Part shown: positions 6,549 through 13,063 of the stretch, one piece after another | Layout: each line of letters starts with the position of its first letter | Position numbering within the stretch: the stretch's first letter is position 1 | NCBI GenBank assembly: GCA_035254305.1 | Contig: DATFAS010000066.1 | Coordinates: forward strand, 1-16,332 | DNA length: 16,332 nucleotides | Origin: DATFAS01 sp035254305 | GTDB taxonomy: Bacteria > Bacillota > Bacilli > Aneurinibacillales > RAOX-1 | Direction: 5' to 3' | Notes under the pieces: model-generated | Told to the model about the DNA's origin: nothing | Database searches by the model: none | What the model saw: the letters and a program-made list of their open reading frames with translations, nothing else | Translations under genes and position numbers: made by a program

Positions 6549-6571
6549 ACCTAACGAGAAGGAGGAAAAAG

Positions 6572-7111
6572 ATGATGAAACGAGCATTATTAATCATCGA
6601 TATGAGTAATGATTTCGTACATGATCAAGGAGGGCTTAGTGCGAAAGAACCTGCCCAACAGATTGTTCCTTTTATCGTGAATAAAGCGAATGAATATAGA
6701 GCAAATGGGGATTTGGTCGTGATTTGTATGGATGCCCATCAACCGAATGACCCACATTTTCATCGCTGGCCGGTTCATAATGTTGTTGGAACATGGGGGC
6801 AGGAATTGTATGGGGAACTTCAAAACTGGTTTGAATCCCATAAAGAGGATCCATTTGTCCATTATGTCGGCAAGAGCAACTATAACGCGTTTCATGAGAC
6901 CAATTTACATCAAATCCTGCGGGAAGCTGGCGTACAAGAAGTAGCTGCAACAGGTGTTTGTACAGATATTTGTGATTTCCTTACCCTTGCAGGAGCAGAC
7001 GCATATGGTTTTGACACGGCCGTCTACCTGGAGGGAGTGGCTACCTTCACTTCCAATCAGGAAGAATCTCTACAGCATATGACATTGTGCTTTCATACTA
7101 AAATCCTCTAG
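6572..7111 (+). CDS. pncA: Nicotinamidase (isochorismatase-like hydrolase)
   Basis: A 179-aa enzyme that deamidates nicotinamide to nicotinate (EC 3.5.1.19), the first step of this salvage operon. The catalytic triad is visible as Asp10 (IIDMSNDF), Lys101 (YVGKSNYNAF) and Cys134 (TGVCTDICD). The metal site matches PncA: Asp54 and His56 (DAH), His62, and His69 in WPVHNV. The cis-peptide region lies at 128-131. AAGGAGG (6559-6565) serves either of two adjacent ATGs, 6572 or 6575; the second has slightly better spacing. The stop codon is part of the next gene's ribosome binding site, indicating translational coupling with pncB. Isochorismatase or another amidase is the alternative, but the position between nrtR and pncB makes nicotinamidase clear. 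Confidence 0.93.
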   Translation: MMKRALLIIDMSNDFVHDQGGLSAKEPAQQIVPFIVNKANEYRANGDLVVICMDAHQPNDPHFHRWPVHNVVGTWGQELYGELQNWFESHKEDPFVHYVGKSNYNAFHETNLHQILREAGVQEVAATGVCTDICDFLTLAGADAYGFDTAVYLEGVATFTSNQEESLQHMTLCFHTKIL

Positions 7112-7123
7112 GAGGGATAACCA

Positions 7124-8575
7124 ATGAGTGACCAAAATCTAACGCTTATGACGGATAAATACCAGATTAATATGATCTATGCTCACTGGAAGAATGGGAC
7201 TCACCGTAAAAAACGGGTGTTCGAAGCTTATTATCGTCATAATCCGTTTGGAAATGGATTTGTGGTATTTGCAGGGCTTGAGAGGATTATACAATATCTT
7301 CAGCTTCTGAAGTTTACGGATGAAATGATTGCCTACCTAGCCGTTCAAGAGGAACAATATGATTCAGATTTTCTGGAATATCTCAGAACCTTCACCTTCA
7401 GCGGCACATTAAGGGCAGTTCCTGAAGGAACAATCATCTTTCCTAATGAACCCATTATTCAGGTAGAAGCGACTGTAGCGGAGGCACAATTGGTCGAAAC
7501 AGCCATCCTCACCTTCCTAAATTATCAGTCATTGATTGCAACGAAAGCAGCTCGCATTCGCCTCATTGCACCAGATGAAGTTCTCCTTGAATTCGGTACT
7601 CGTCGTGCTCAGGAGGTAGATGCAGCAGTTTGGGGGGCTAGGGCGACCTACATCGTGGGATTTGATGCGACATCAAATCTGATGGCAGGGATGCAATTCG
7701 GTATACCAACCAAAGGGACACATGCCCATTCGTGGGTACAGGATCACGATTCTGAAGAAGATGCCTTCGAGGGATTTGCCCGTGCGCTGCCCAATCAGGC
7801 TAGTTTCCTGGTTGATACGTATGATACCTTACGCAGTGGATTGCCTAGTGCGATTAGAGTGGCGAAGAAGATGGAGCAGCAGGGTAAACAGCTACGAAGC
7901 ATACGGATAGATAGCGGGGATCTTGCTTATTTATCAAAAGAAGCACGGAGAATATTAGACGAAGCGGATCTACCCTATGTGAAGATTATCGCTAGTAATG
8001 ATCTTGATGAAAATCTTATCGTTGAGCTCAAGAATCAGGGGGCTCGGATTGATGTGTGGGGTATTGGAACGAAGTTAATCACGGCTTATGATCAACCTGC
8101 TTTGGGTGGAGTTTACAAGGTGGTCAGTAAAGAGGAAAATGGAGAATGGCTCCCTACCATTAAAATTTCGGGTAATCCAGAGAAGGTTACCACACCTGGG
8201 CGCAAAAAGCTATACCGAATCATGAACCTTCACACGGGGAAGGCTGAAGGGGATTATATTGCCTTAGAGCACGAAGATGTTGTGAATCAGCCAAAACTAA
8301 AGTTATTTGACCCCATTCATACGTATCACCATAAGTTTGTTGTTGATTTTGAAGCCCAAGAATTACTAGAGTTGATATATGAAGAAGGTAACCTTGTTTA
8401 TACACTGCCAACCCTTCAGGAAATTCGTAGCTATCACCAAAGGCAATTATCTTCCTTCTGGGAGGAATACATGCGTAGGCTTAATCCTGAACAATACCCA
8501 GTGGATTTAAGTCAGGAGCTGTGGGACTTAAAATATCAAATGATTCAACAAAAGTCGATGGAAAAGAGGGTATAA
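7124..8575 (+). CDS. pncB: Nicotinate phosphoribosyltransferase
   Basis: A 483-aa enzyme that converts nicotinate and PRPP to nicotinate mononucleotide, driven by ATP (EC 6.3.4.21). Seen in order: N-terminal LMTDKYQINM (residues 8-17), FEAYYRHNPFGNGFVVFAGLE, EFGTRRAQ, the GTHAHS loop at 198-203 with His202 in the position of the phosphorylated histidine (GTxxH), RIDSGDLAYLS, and the phosphate-binding IDVWGIGTKLITAYD followed by ALGGVYKVV. The length is usual for the Bacillus-type enzyme. AGGAGGG (7110-7116) overlaps the pncA stop, and the gene ends one base before nadD. It is the committed salvage step and the classic target of NAD-responsive repression. Confidence 0.96.
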   Translation: MSDQNLTLMTDKYQINMIYAHWKNGTHRKKRVFEAYYRHNPFGNGFVVFAGLERIIQYLQLLKFTDEMIAYLAVQEEQYDSDFLEYLRTFTFSGTLRAVPEGTIIFPNEPIIQVEATVAEAQLVETAILTFLNYQSLIATKAARIRLIAPDEVLLEFGTRRAQEVDAAVWGARATYIVGFDATSNLMAGMQFGIPTKGTHAHSWVQDHDSEEDAFEGFARALPNQASFLVDTYDTLRSGLPSAIRVAKKMEQQGKQLRSIRIDSGDLAYLSKEARRILDEADLPYVKIIASNDLDENLIVELKNQGARIDVWGIGTKLITAYDQPALGGVYKVVSKEENGEWLPTIKISGNPEKVTTPGRKKLYRIMNLHTGKAEGDYIALEHEDVVNQPKLKLFDPIHTYHHKFVVDFEAQELLELIYEEGNLVYTLPTLQEIRSYHQRQLSSFWEEYMRRLNPEQYPVDLSQELWDLKYQMIQQKSMEKRV

Positions 8576-8576
8576 T

Positions 8577-9203
8577 ATGAGAATCGGTATCTACGGAAGC
8601 TCGTTTGACCCTGTGACCAATGTTCATCTATGGACGGCTAGTACTGTTGCTAATCGTGTGGAGCTGGGTCGGGTGATTTTTCTCCCTTGCTCCTCAAAAC
8701 GTACGGATAAGCTGATCCTGACCGCAGACCATCATCGTTTAGAAATGCTCCAACTAGCGGTTTCTGGCAATCCCTTATTTATGGTCGATCCTTATGAAAT
8801 TAATCGTGTGGATGGTACCCACTATACGTATTCTACGCTAAAGTATTTCAAGCAGAAATATCCAGAGGATGATCTCTTTTTCATCATAGGGGCAGACCTT
8901 CTGGCTGAAATCACAAGCTGGAAGTTTGGACTTGAATTAGTGCAGGAAAATCAATTTATTGTGATGGCACGAGACGGGATTGATATGCTAGAAGTAATCG
9001 CTAAAGACCCTATTCTTCGCAATAACCAAATCACACCAGATAAACAACCACGTTTTCATTTACTTCACAAGGGATTAAATATGGAGATCAGTTCGACGTA
9101 TATCCGAGAAGAATTTGCTATGGGAGGAGAGCCTCGGTACCTGCTGCCAGATTCTTGCTATCAATATATTATTAATCACAGTTTATACCAGAGGAGGAAA
9201 TAA
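8577..9203 (+). CDS. nadD: Nicotinate-nucleotide adenylyltransferase, divergent
   Basis: A 208-aa nucleotidyltransferase, expected to convert NaMN and ATP to NaAD (EC 2.7.7.18). The N-terminus GSSFDPVTNVHL is the family's first motif, but (H/T)xGH reads Thr14-Asn15-Val16-His17: Thr for His (as in CoaD) and Val for the normally invariant Gly. The usual PPHK segment is SSKRTDK. The rest fits NadD: R..ML (residues 54-58), IGADLLAEITSWK, a VMARDG strand, and ISSTYIR at 171-177. The length (208) fits NadD, not CoaD (about 160). AAGAGGG (8564-8570) precedes the ATG; the gene sits 1 bp after pncB and 1 bp before nadE. A second, canonical nadD may exist elsewhere in the genome. Function is assigned mainly by context. 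Confidence 0.87.
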   Translation: MRIGIYGSSFDPVTNVHLWTASTVANRVELGRVIFLPCSSKRTDKLILTADHHRLEMLQLAVSGNPLFMVDPYEINRVDGTHYTYSTLKYFKQKYPEDDLFFIIGADLLAEITSWKFGLELVQENQFIVMARDGIDMLEVIAKDPILRNNQITPDKQPRFHLLHKGLNMEISSTYIREEFAMGGEPRYLLPDSCYQYIINHSLYQRRK

Positions 9204-9204
9204 C

Positions 9205-10029
9205 ATGAGAGAGCTTCAAGCGAAAATTATTCAAGAACTAGGCGTTAAACCTACGATTGATCCCAAGGAGGAAATTCGCAGCAGAGTTCAATTTTTGAAA
9301 GCTTATGTCGTCCAAGCGAAATCCGATGGATTTGTTCTTGGCATTAGTGGCGGACAGGATTCTTCATTAGCGGGTCGATTAGCTCAGCGAGCCGTAGAAG
9401 AGCTCCGTGAGGAAACGGGCAAACCATACCAATTCATAGCCGTGCGCTTACCTTATGGTGTACAGCAAGATGAAGAGGATGCGAAGCGTGCACTTGATTT
9501 TATCCAGCCAGACCGGGCAGTTGTCTATAATATAAAAAATGCAGTGGATGCTGCTACGGATTCCTTCCATGAGTCTACAGGGGAGATTCTTCGTGATTTC
9601 CACAAGGGGAATACGAAAGCACGGATGAGAATGATCGCCCAATATGCTATCGGTGGACAGTACAATCTTCTCGTGATCGGGACAGATCATGCAGCTGAGG
9701 CGGTAACGGGCTTCTTCACGAAATATGGGGATGGTGGGAGTGATATCCTACCTATATCAGGTCTTTCTAAGCGACAAGGTAAGGAGTTGCTTAAAGAATT
9801 GGGGGCTGAGAAGGCTATTTACCTGAAAATTCCTACTGCTGATCTATTGGATCAGAAACCAGGGCAAGCCGATGAAACTGAACTTGGTGTTACCTATGAA
9901 CAGATCGATGACTATTTAGAGGGAAAAGATGTGACTGAGGACGTAGCGAACGCGATTGAACGACGGTTCTTAACTACTGGACACAAACGTACAGTACCTG
10001 TTAGTCCGTGGGATACATGGTGGAAATAG
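9205..10029 (+). CDS. nadE: NH3-dependent NAD(+) synthetase
   Basis: A 274-aa enzyme that amidates NaAD to NAD with ATP and ammonia (EC 6.3.1.5). The PP-loop SGGQDSS is at 48-54 and is followed by LAQRAVEEL; FIAVRLPYGVQQDEEDA, GNTKARMRMIAQYAIGG, GTDHAAEAVTGFFTKYGDGGSDI and IPTADLLDQKPGQADETELG are the hallmark blocks. It has no glutaminase domain, so free ammonia is the donor. The length matches the Bacillus enzyme (about 272 aa). The frame is open to an ATG at 9115, but the real start is 9205: GAGGAGG (9191-9197) lies upstream and the TAA of nadD is at 9201-9203. It is the last gene of the operon and is followed by a hairpin terminator. Confidence 0.97.
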   Translation: MRELQAKIIQELGVKPTIDPKEEIRSRVQFLKAYVVQAKSDGFVLGISGGQDSSLAGRLAQRAVEELREETGKPYQFIAVRLPYGVQQDEEDAKRALDFIQPDRAVVYNIKNAVDAATDSFHESTGEILRDFHKGNTKARMRMIAQYAIGGQYNLLVIGTDHAAEAVTGFFTKYGDGGSDILPISGLSKRQGKELLKELGAEKAIYLKIPTADLLDQKPGQADETELGVTYEQIDDYLEGKDVTEDVANAIERRFLTTGHKRTVPVSPWDTWWK

Positions 10030-10049
10030 GGGTAAGATGGATCACAAAT

Positions 10050-10095
10050 AAGAGTATGGTAAAAGGGATATTCCTTGAACTATACTCTTTTCTTT
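10050..10095 (+). terminator. Terminator of the NAD salvage operon
   Basis: AAGAGTATGGT (10050-10060) pairs with ACTATACTCTT (10079-10089) over 11 bp with one G-U pair. Inside it a smaller AAGG/CCTT stem can form. A T-rich run, TTTTCTTT, follows directly. It lies 20 bp after the nadE stop. Confidence 0.85.
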
Positions 10096-10119
10096 ATGTT
10101 TTGTTAGATAGTACTTCTT

Positions 10120-10155
10120 TCATGTTGGGATTGGGAAACGATCGATCCAACATGA
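10120..10155. repeat. Inverted repeat upstream of the bio promoter
   Basis: TCATGTTGG (10120-10128) and CCAACATGA (10147-10155) form a perfect 9-bp inverted repeat with an 18-nt spacer. No T-run follows, so it does not look like a terminator. It lies just upstream of the bioA promoter; its role is unknown. Confidence 0.4.
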
Positions 10156-10173
10156 TGAATTCATAACTTTAAA

Positions 10174-10203
10174 TTGTATAACGTTGGGTATTAATGGTAT
10201 GAT
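10174..10203 (+). promoter_or_regulatory. Promoter of the bioA-bioD operon
   Basis: TTGTAT (10174-10179), an 18-bp spacer and TATGAT (10198-10203) with an extended -10 TG-n (10195-10197). Predicted start is near 10210, at the edge of the BirA operator. Confidence 0.6.
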
Positions 10204-10211
10204 TTTATTAA

Positions 10212-10243
10212 ATGTTAACCAACTCTATTATTAAGGTTAACAA
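10212..10243 (+). promoter_or_regulatory. BirA operator (biotin repressor box)
   Basis: ATGTTAACC (10212-10220), 14 bp, GGTTAACAA (10235-10243): this fits the Firmicutes BirA box TTGTTAACC-N14/15-GGTTAACAA with one mismatch. It lies at the predicted transcription start of bioA, so biotinoyl-AMP-bound BirA would block initiation. The longest bioA open frame begins within this operator and is therefore not the true start. Confidence 0.93.
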
Positions 10244-10265
10244 TAGGAATAGGAGGAGTATACCG

Positions 10266-11624
10266 ATGGAAGTAGTAAACCAAAGTTATGAAGTACTTGC
10301 TAAAAAAAATAAACAATATTTGTGGCATCCATTTACCCAGATGAAAGAGTATAGAGAGGATGATCCTATTATCATTGCAAGTGGGGATGGTCGCAAGCTC
10401 CGCGATGTTCAAGGCAATGAATATTGGGATGGGGTTTCTTCCATATGGCTGAATGTACATGGTCACCGAGTACCCGAATTAGATCAGGCGATTCGGGATC
10501 AATTAGAGCAAATTGCTCATTCAACATTACTCGGGATGGCAAATATTCCCGCTATTCTTCTTGCGGAGAAATTAATTCAAATCATGCCACCAGGACTTGC
10601 TAAGGTCTTTTACTCCGATTCGGGTGCCACATCAGTTGAGATTGCCATTAAAATGGCTTTCCAATACTGGCAGCATAAGGGGAAAACGAAGAAACAACGT
10701 TTTATCACCATGAAGGAAGCTTATCATGGAGACACAATTGGTGCGGTTTCTGTGGGTGCGATTGATACCTTTCATAAGGCTTATTCCCCTCTCCTTTTTT
10801 CCACGATAAAGATTCCTTATCCCTATACATATCGTTCTCCCATTACAGGAGATGAGAGTGAGCAAACAGCATTTTACTTAGCTGCGCTGGAGAAAAAACT
10901 TCAGGAACATCACCGAGAGGTAGCAGCACTGATCGTTGAACCGATCGTTCAAGGTGCCAGTGGGATTATCGTCATGCCGGAGGGGTATCTACGGGGTGTA
11001 CGGGAGCTTTGTTCCAAATATGATGTATTAATGATCGCAGATGAAGTCGCAACTGGATTTGGGCGGACAGGCTGTCTATTTGCTTGCCATCATGAGCAGG
11101 TTACCCCAGATATACTGACAGCGGGTAAAGGTCTTACAGGAGGCTATCTACCCGTGGCTGTTACGGTGACGACAGATGAGATTTATGATGCTTTTCTTGG
11201 GGAGTATGAAGAGCAGAAGACATTCTACCACGGACATAGCTATACGGGAAACCAATTGGGGTGTGCAGTGGCTATTGCAAATCTTGATCTAATGGAAAAA
11301 AAGAATCTTGTAAATGAAGTCCATCATAAATCTCACTATATTGCTGAACGTTTACTAGCATTCTCCCAATTAAACCATGTGGGAGATATTCGCCAAAAGG
11401 GATTTATGATCGGAATTGAGCTTGTTGCAGATCGTGATACAAAGCAGCCTTTTGCTACCAATGAACGGATGGGTGTTCGAGTCAGCCGACGGGCAAGGGA
11501 GTTAGGTATGCTCATCCGCCCGCTAGGAGATGTGGTTGTCTTCATGCCACCGCTAGCTGCAACCATAGAGGAGCTAGATTCGATGCTGGATATTTTATAT
11601 CAATCTATTCAAGAGGTTAAGTGA
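10266..11624 (+). CDS. bioA: Adenosylmethionine-8-amino-7-oxononanoate aminotransferase
   Basis: A 452-aa class III PLP aminotransferase that makes 7,8-diaminopelargonate (DAPA) from KAPA in biotin synthesis (EC 2.6.1.62). Seen: LWHPFTQM at 19-26, VSSIWLNVHGH, SDSGATSVEIAIKMA, YHGDTIGAVSVG, EPIVQGASGI, Asp259 in IADEVATGFGR (contacts the PLP ring), Lys288 in TAGKGLTGG (Schiff base) and FYHGHSYTGN. Some Bacillus members (BioK) use lysine instead of S-adenosylmethionine as amino donor; the sequence alone does not let me choose. The start is ATG 10266 with AGGAGG at 10251-10256; a longer frame from 10212 would begin inside the BirA operator. It is followed 14 bp later by bioD and is controlled by BirA. 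Confidence 0.95.
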   Translation: MEVVNQSYEVLAKKNKQYLWHPFTQMKEYREDDPIIIASGDGRKLRDVQGNEYWDGVSSIWLNVHGHRVPELDQAIRDQLEQIAHSTLLGMANIPAILLAEKLIQIMPPGLAKVFYSDSGATSVEIAIKMAFQYWQHKGKTKKQRFITMKEAYHGDTIGAVSVGAIDTFHKAYSPLLFSTIKIPYPYTYRSPITGDESEQTAFYLAALEKKLQEHHREVAALIVEPIVQGASGIIVMPEGYLRGVRELCSKYDVLMIADEVATGFGRTGCLFACHHEQVTPDILTAGKGLTGGYLPVAVTVTTDEIYDAFLGEYEEQKTFYHGHSYTGNQLGCAVAIANLDLMEKKNLVNEVHHKSHYIAERLLAFSQLNHVGDIRQKGFMIGIELVADRDTKQPFATNERMGVRVSRRARELGMLIRPLGDVVVFMPPLAATIEELDSMLDILYQSIQEVK

Positions 11625-11638
11625 AAAGAGGAGAGTAA

Positions 11639-12322
11639 ATGAAGGGCTTTTTTATTACCGCTACGGATACGAATGTGGGTAAAACGGTTATAGCTGGAGG
11701 GATAGCGGGTGTTTTGCGAAAGCAGGGATATGATGCTGGGGTATATAAGCCGGTTCAAAGCGGGCATCTTGCTCATCATGCTGATGGGGATGCAGCGCGA
11801 TTAAGGGATCTATCAGGAGTAGAGGACCTATTGGAGGATATTTGTCCCTATGCAATCGAGGAACCGCTTGCTCCTGTGCTTGCATTAAGAAGAGCCAACA
11901 AGACGGTAACCTTGAAGGATTTGCAACGAGAGTATCTAAGAATGAAAGAAAAGCATTCATTTCTCATCATAGAAGGAGCGGGAGGACTTGCTGTTCCTTA
12001 TGTTGAGGATGGGTTGGTCGTGGATGCAGCGAGGATGTTTGCCCTTCCGTTGATTATTGTAGCTAGACCTCATCTTGGTACGGTTAATCATACGCTATTA
12101 ACTGTGGAATATGCTAAACAGCATGGCTTACAGGTAGCGGGAGTAATCATATCTGGATACCAAGGTGGGGTAGTCGAACAAAACAATCGATTGATGATTG
12201 AAGCCTATAGTAGAATCCCAATCCTTGGTGTAGTGCCATGGATGATTGAACCTAATTCTCGGGAAAAGGTGTTAATGAATCTGGAAGAGTCCATCCAATG
12301 GAAGATGCTTCAAGGCTTTTGA
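11639..12322 (+). CDS. bioD: ATP-dependent dethiobiotin synthetase
   Basis: A 227-aa enzyme that closes the ureido ring of DAPA with CO2 and ATP to give dethiobiotin (EC 6.3.3.3). The P-loop is ATDTNVGKT at 8-16 (Lys15, Thr16); the usual GTDT begins with Ala8 here. YKPVQSG, IEGAGGLAVP and the IIVARPHLGTVNHTLLT strand-loop are all typical, and the length is normal. The ribosome binding site AGAGGAGAG lies just before the ATG. It is the last gene of a two-gene biotin unit; no bioB, bioF, bioW or bioI follows, so the remaining steps must be encoded elsewhere or supplied by precursors. Confidence 0.95.
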   Translation: MKGFFITATDTNVGKTVIAGGIAGVLRKQGYDAGVYKPVQSGHLAHHADGDAARLRDLSGVEDLLEDICPYAIEEPLAPVLALRRANKTVTLKDLQREYLRMKEKHSFLIIEGAGGLAVPYVEDGLVVDAARMFALPLIIVARPHLGTVNHTLLTVEYAKQHGLQVAGVIISGYQGGVVEQNNRLMIEAYSRIPILGVVPWMIEPNSREKVLMNLEESIQWKMLQGF

Positions 12323-12369
12323 AGCTTGGTTTATACTCTAGAAACAAATTCGTTGAAACCTCGCTGGAA

Positions 12370-12392
12370 TTAGCTCGTTTTTCTTGAGCTAA
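12370..12392 (+). terminator. Weak hairpin after bioD
   Basis: TTAGCTC (12370-12376) and GAGCTAA (12386-12392) form a 7-bp stem with a T-rich 9-nt loop (GTTTTTCTT). No T-run follows, so termination would be inefficient. The right arm overlaps the -35 of the next promoter. Confidence 0.35.
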
Positions 12393-12412
12393 ATGGTATA
12401 AAAAGGTAAGAT
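12384..12412 (+). promoter_or_regulatory. Candidate promoter for the thioesterase gene
   Basis: TTGAGC (12384-12389), a 17-bp spacer and TAAGAT (12407-12412). Predicted start is near 12419, where the FadR-like operator begins. Confidence 0.5.
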
Positions 12413-12418
12413 AAGATT

Positions 12419-12436
12419 AAACTGAACAGTCATTCA
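12419..12436 (+). promoter_or_regulatory. FadR-like operator
   Basis: AAACTGAACAGTCATTCA agrees with the Bacillus FadR (TetR-family) consensus TGAATGAMTANTMATTCA at 14 of 18 positions, with a perfect right half. A shorter dyad, CTGAA-N6-TTCAG (12422-12437), is also present. It sits at the predicted start site in front of acyl-CoA genes, which fits derepression by long-chain acyl-CoA. Confidence 0.5.
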
Positions 12437-12481
12437 GATTCTAATGGGCTGCAGAATAACAGGACAAAGTGGTGAATTGAA

Positions 12482-12889
12482 ATGATCCATACAACAACCA
12501 TTCGACCAAGATTTTGTGAGACAGATGCCTTAGGGCATATCAACAATGTGAGCTACTTTATCTATTTTGAACAGGCGAGAGTGGAATTTTTTATCGATAG
12601 TCAAATTGAAAAGAATTTGGAGGGGTGGTCCTTTGTCTTAGCTTCTGCTCATTGTGATTTTCGCAAACAAGCATATTTACACCAGAGTCTGATGGTTATG
12701 ACAACGGTAAGCCATATCGGGCGTTCTAGTGTGAAGCTAAAGCACAGAATGATTGATCAGTCTACTGAGGAGTTCATTGCTGAGGGAGAGGATGTGCTCG
12801 TCCGAGTAAATTTAACCACACAGAAAAGCGAACCACTGACTGAGGATATGATTACCATCTTGAAAAATTATTTTGCCAATGAACATTGA
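12482..12889 (+). CDS. Acyl-CoA thioesterase, hotdog fold (4HBT/YbgC type)
   Basis: A 135-aa single hotdog-domain protein that should hydrolyse acyl-CoA or hydroxybenzoyl-CoA-type thioesters in the cytoplasm. The active-site block is RFCETDALGHINNVSYFIYFEQAR (residues 10-33), with Asp15 as the likely catalytic acid and the conserved GHINN loop. The central strands (AHCDFRKQAYLHQSLMVMTTV, GRSSVKLKHRM) complete the fold. The start is ATG 12482 with a weak AAGTGGTGA site before it. It lies upstream of fadN-fadA with a FadR-like operator, so a role in trimming or recycling acyl-CoA during fatty-acid degradation is a fair inference. The true substrate is unknown. Confidence 0.85.
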   Translation: MIHTTTIRPRFCETDALGHINNVSYFIYFEQARVEFFIDSQIEKNLEGWSFVLASAHCDFRKQAYLHQSLMVMTTVSHIGRSSVKLKHRMIDQSTEEFIAEGEDVLVRVNLTTQKSEPLTEDMITILKNYFANEH

Positions 12890-12902
12890 TTGAAAGTCAA
12901 AC

Positions 12903-12966
12903 GAGGGCATATCAATAGAACAAGGACGATAAAATGTTCAAGGGAGTCTTTTTCGATGATGCCCTC
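12903..12966 (+). other. Structured region between the thioesterase gene and fadN
   Basis: GAGGGCAT (12903-12910) pairs with ATGCCCTC (12959-12966), continued by ATC/GAT across a one-base bulge. Inside, two partly exclusive hairpins can form: GAACA/TGTTC (12918-12922 with 12935-12939) and AAGGAC/GTCTTT. No T-run follows the outer stem, so a simple terminator is not obvious; a leader structure for fadN is possible. Confidence 0.35.
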
Positions 12967-13063
12967 CTGTTTGGATATCATGATTGATTCGTGTGTTGTG
13001 GTTGAACCTTCCAAAAAGATCACCGATTAATCCGTACTCTTCAGATAGAAAAGGAGGATTGTT

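Noticed and set aside
8577..9203. Phosphopantetheine adenylyltransferase (coaD), because of the TN-x-H motif
   Set aside because: The length (208 aa), the ISSTYIR motif, IGADLL...W and the operon between pncB and nadE all point to NadD.
9115..9204. Upstream ATG extending nadE by 30 residues inside nadD
   Set aside because: The ATG at 9205 has GAGGAGG in front and gives the normal NadE length and N-terminus; the extension only reads nadD in another frame.
10212..10265. 18-residue N-terminal extension of bioA
   Set aside because: It starts within the BirA operator at the predicted transcription start and has no ribosome binding site; 10266 has AGGAGG at good spacing.
11688..11960. 90-aa minus-strand open frame inside bioD
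   Set aside because: Antisense of the BioD P-loop region; no start signals.
12370..12392. Strong terminator after bioD
   Set aside because: Only a 7-bp stem and no following T-run; kept as a weak hairpin only.
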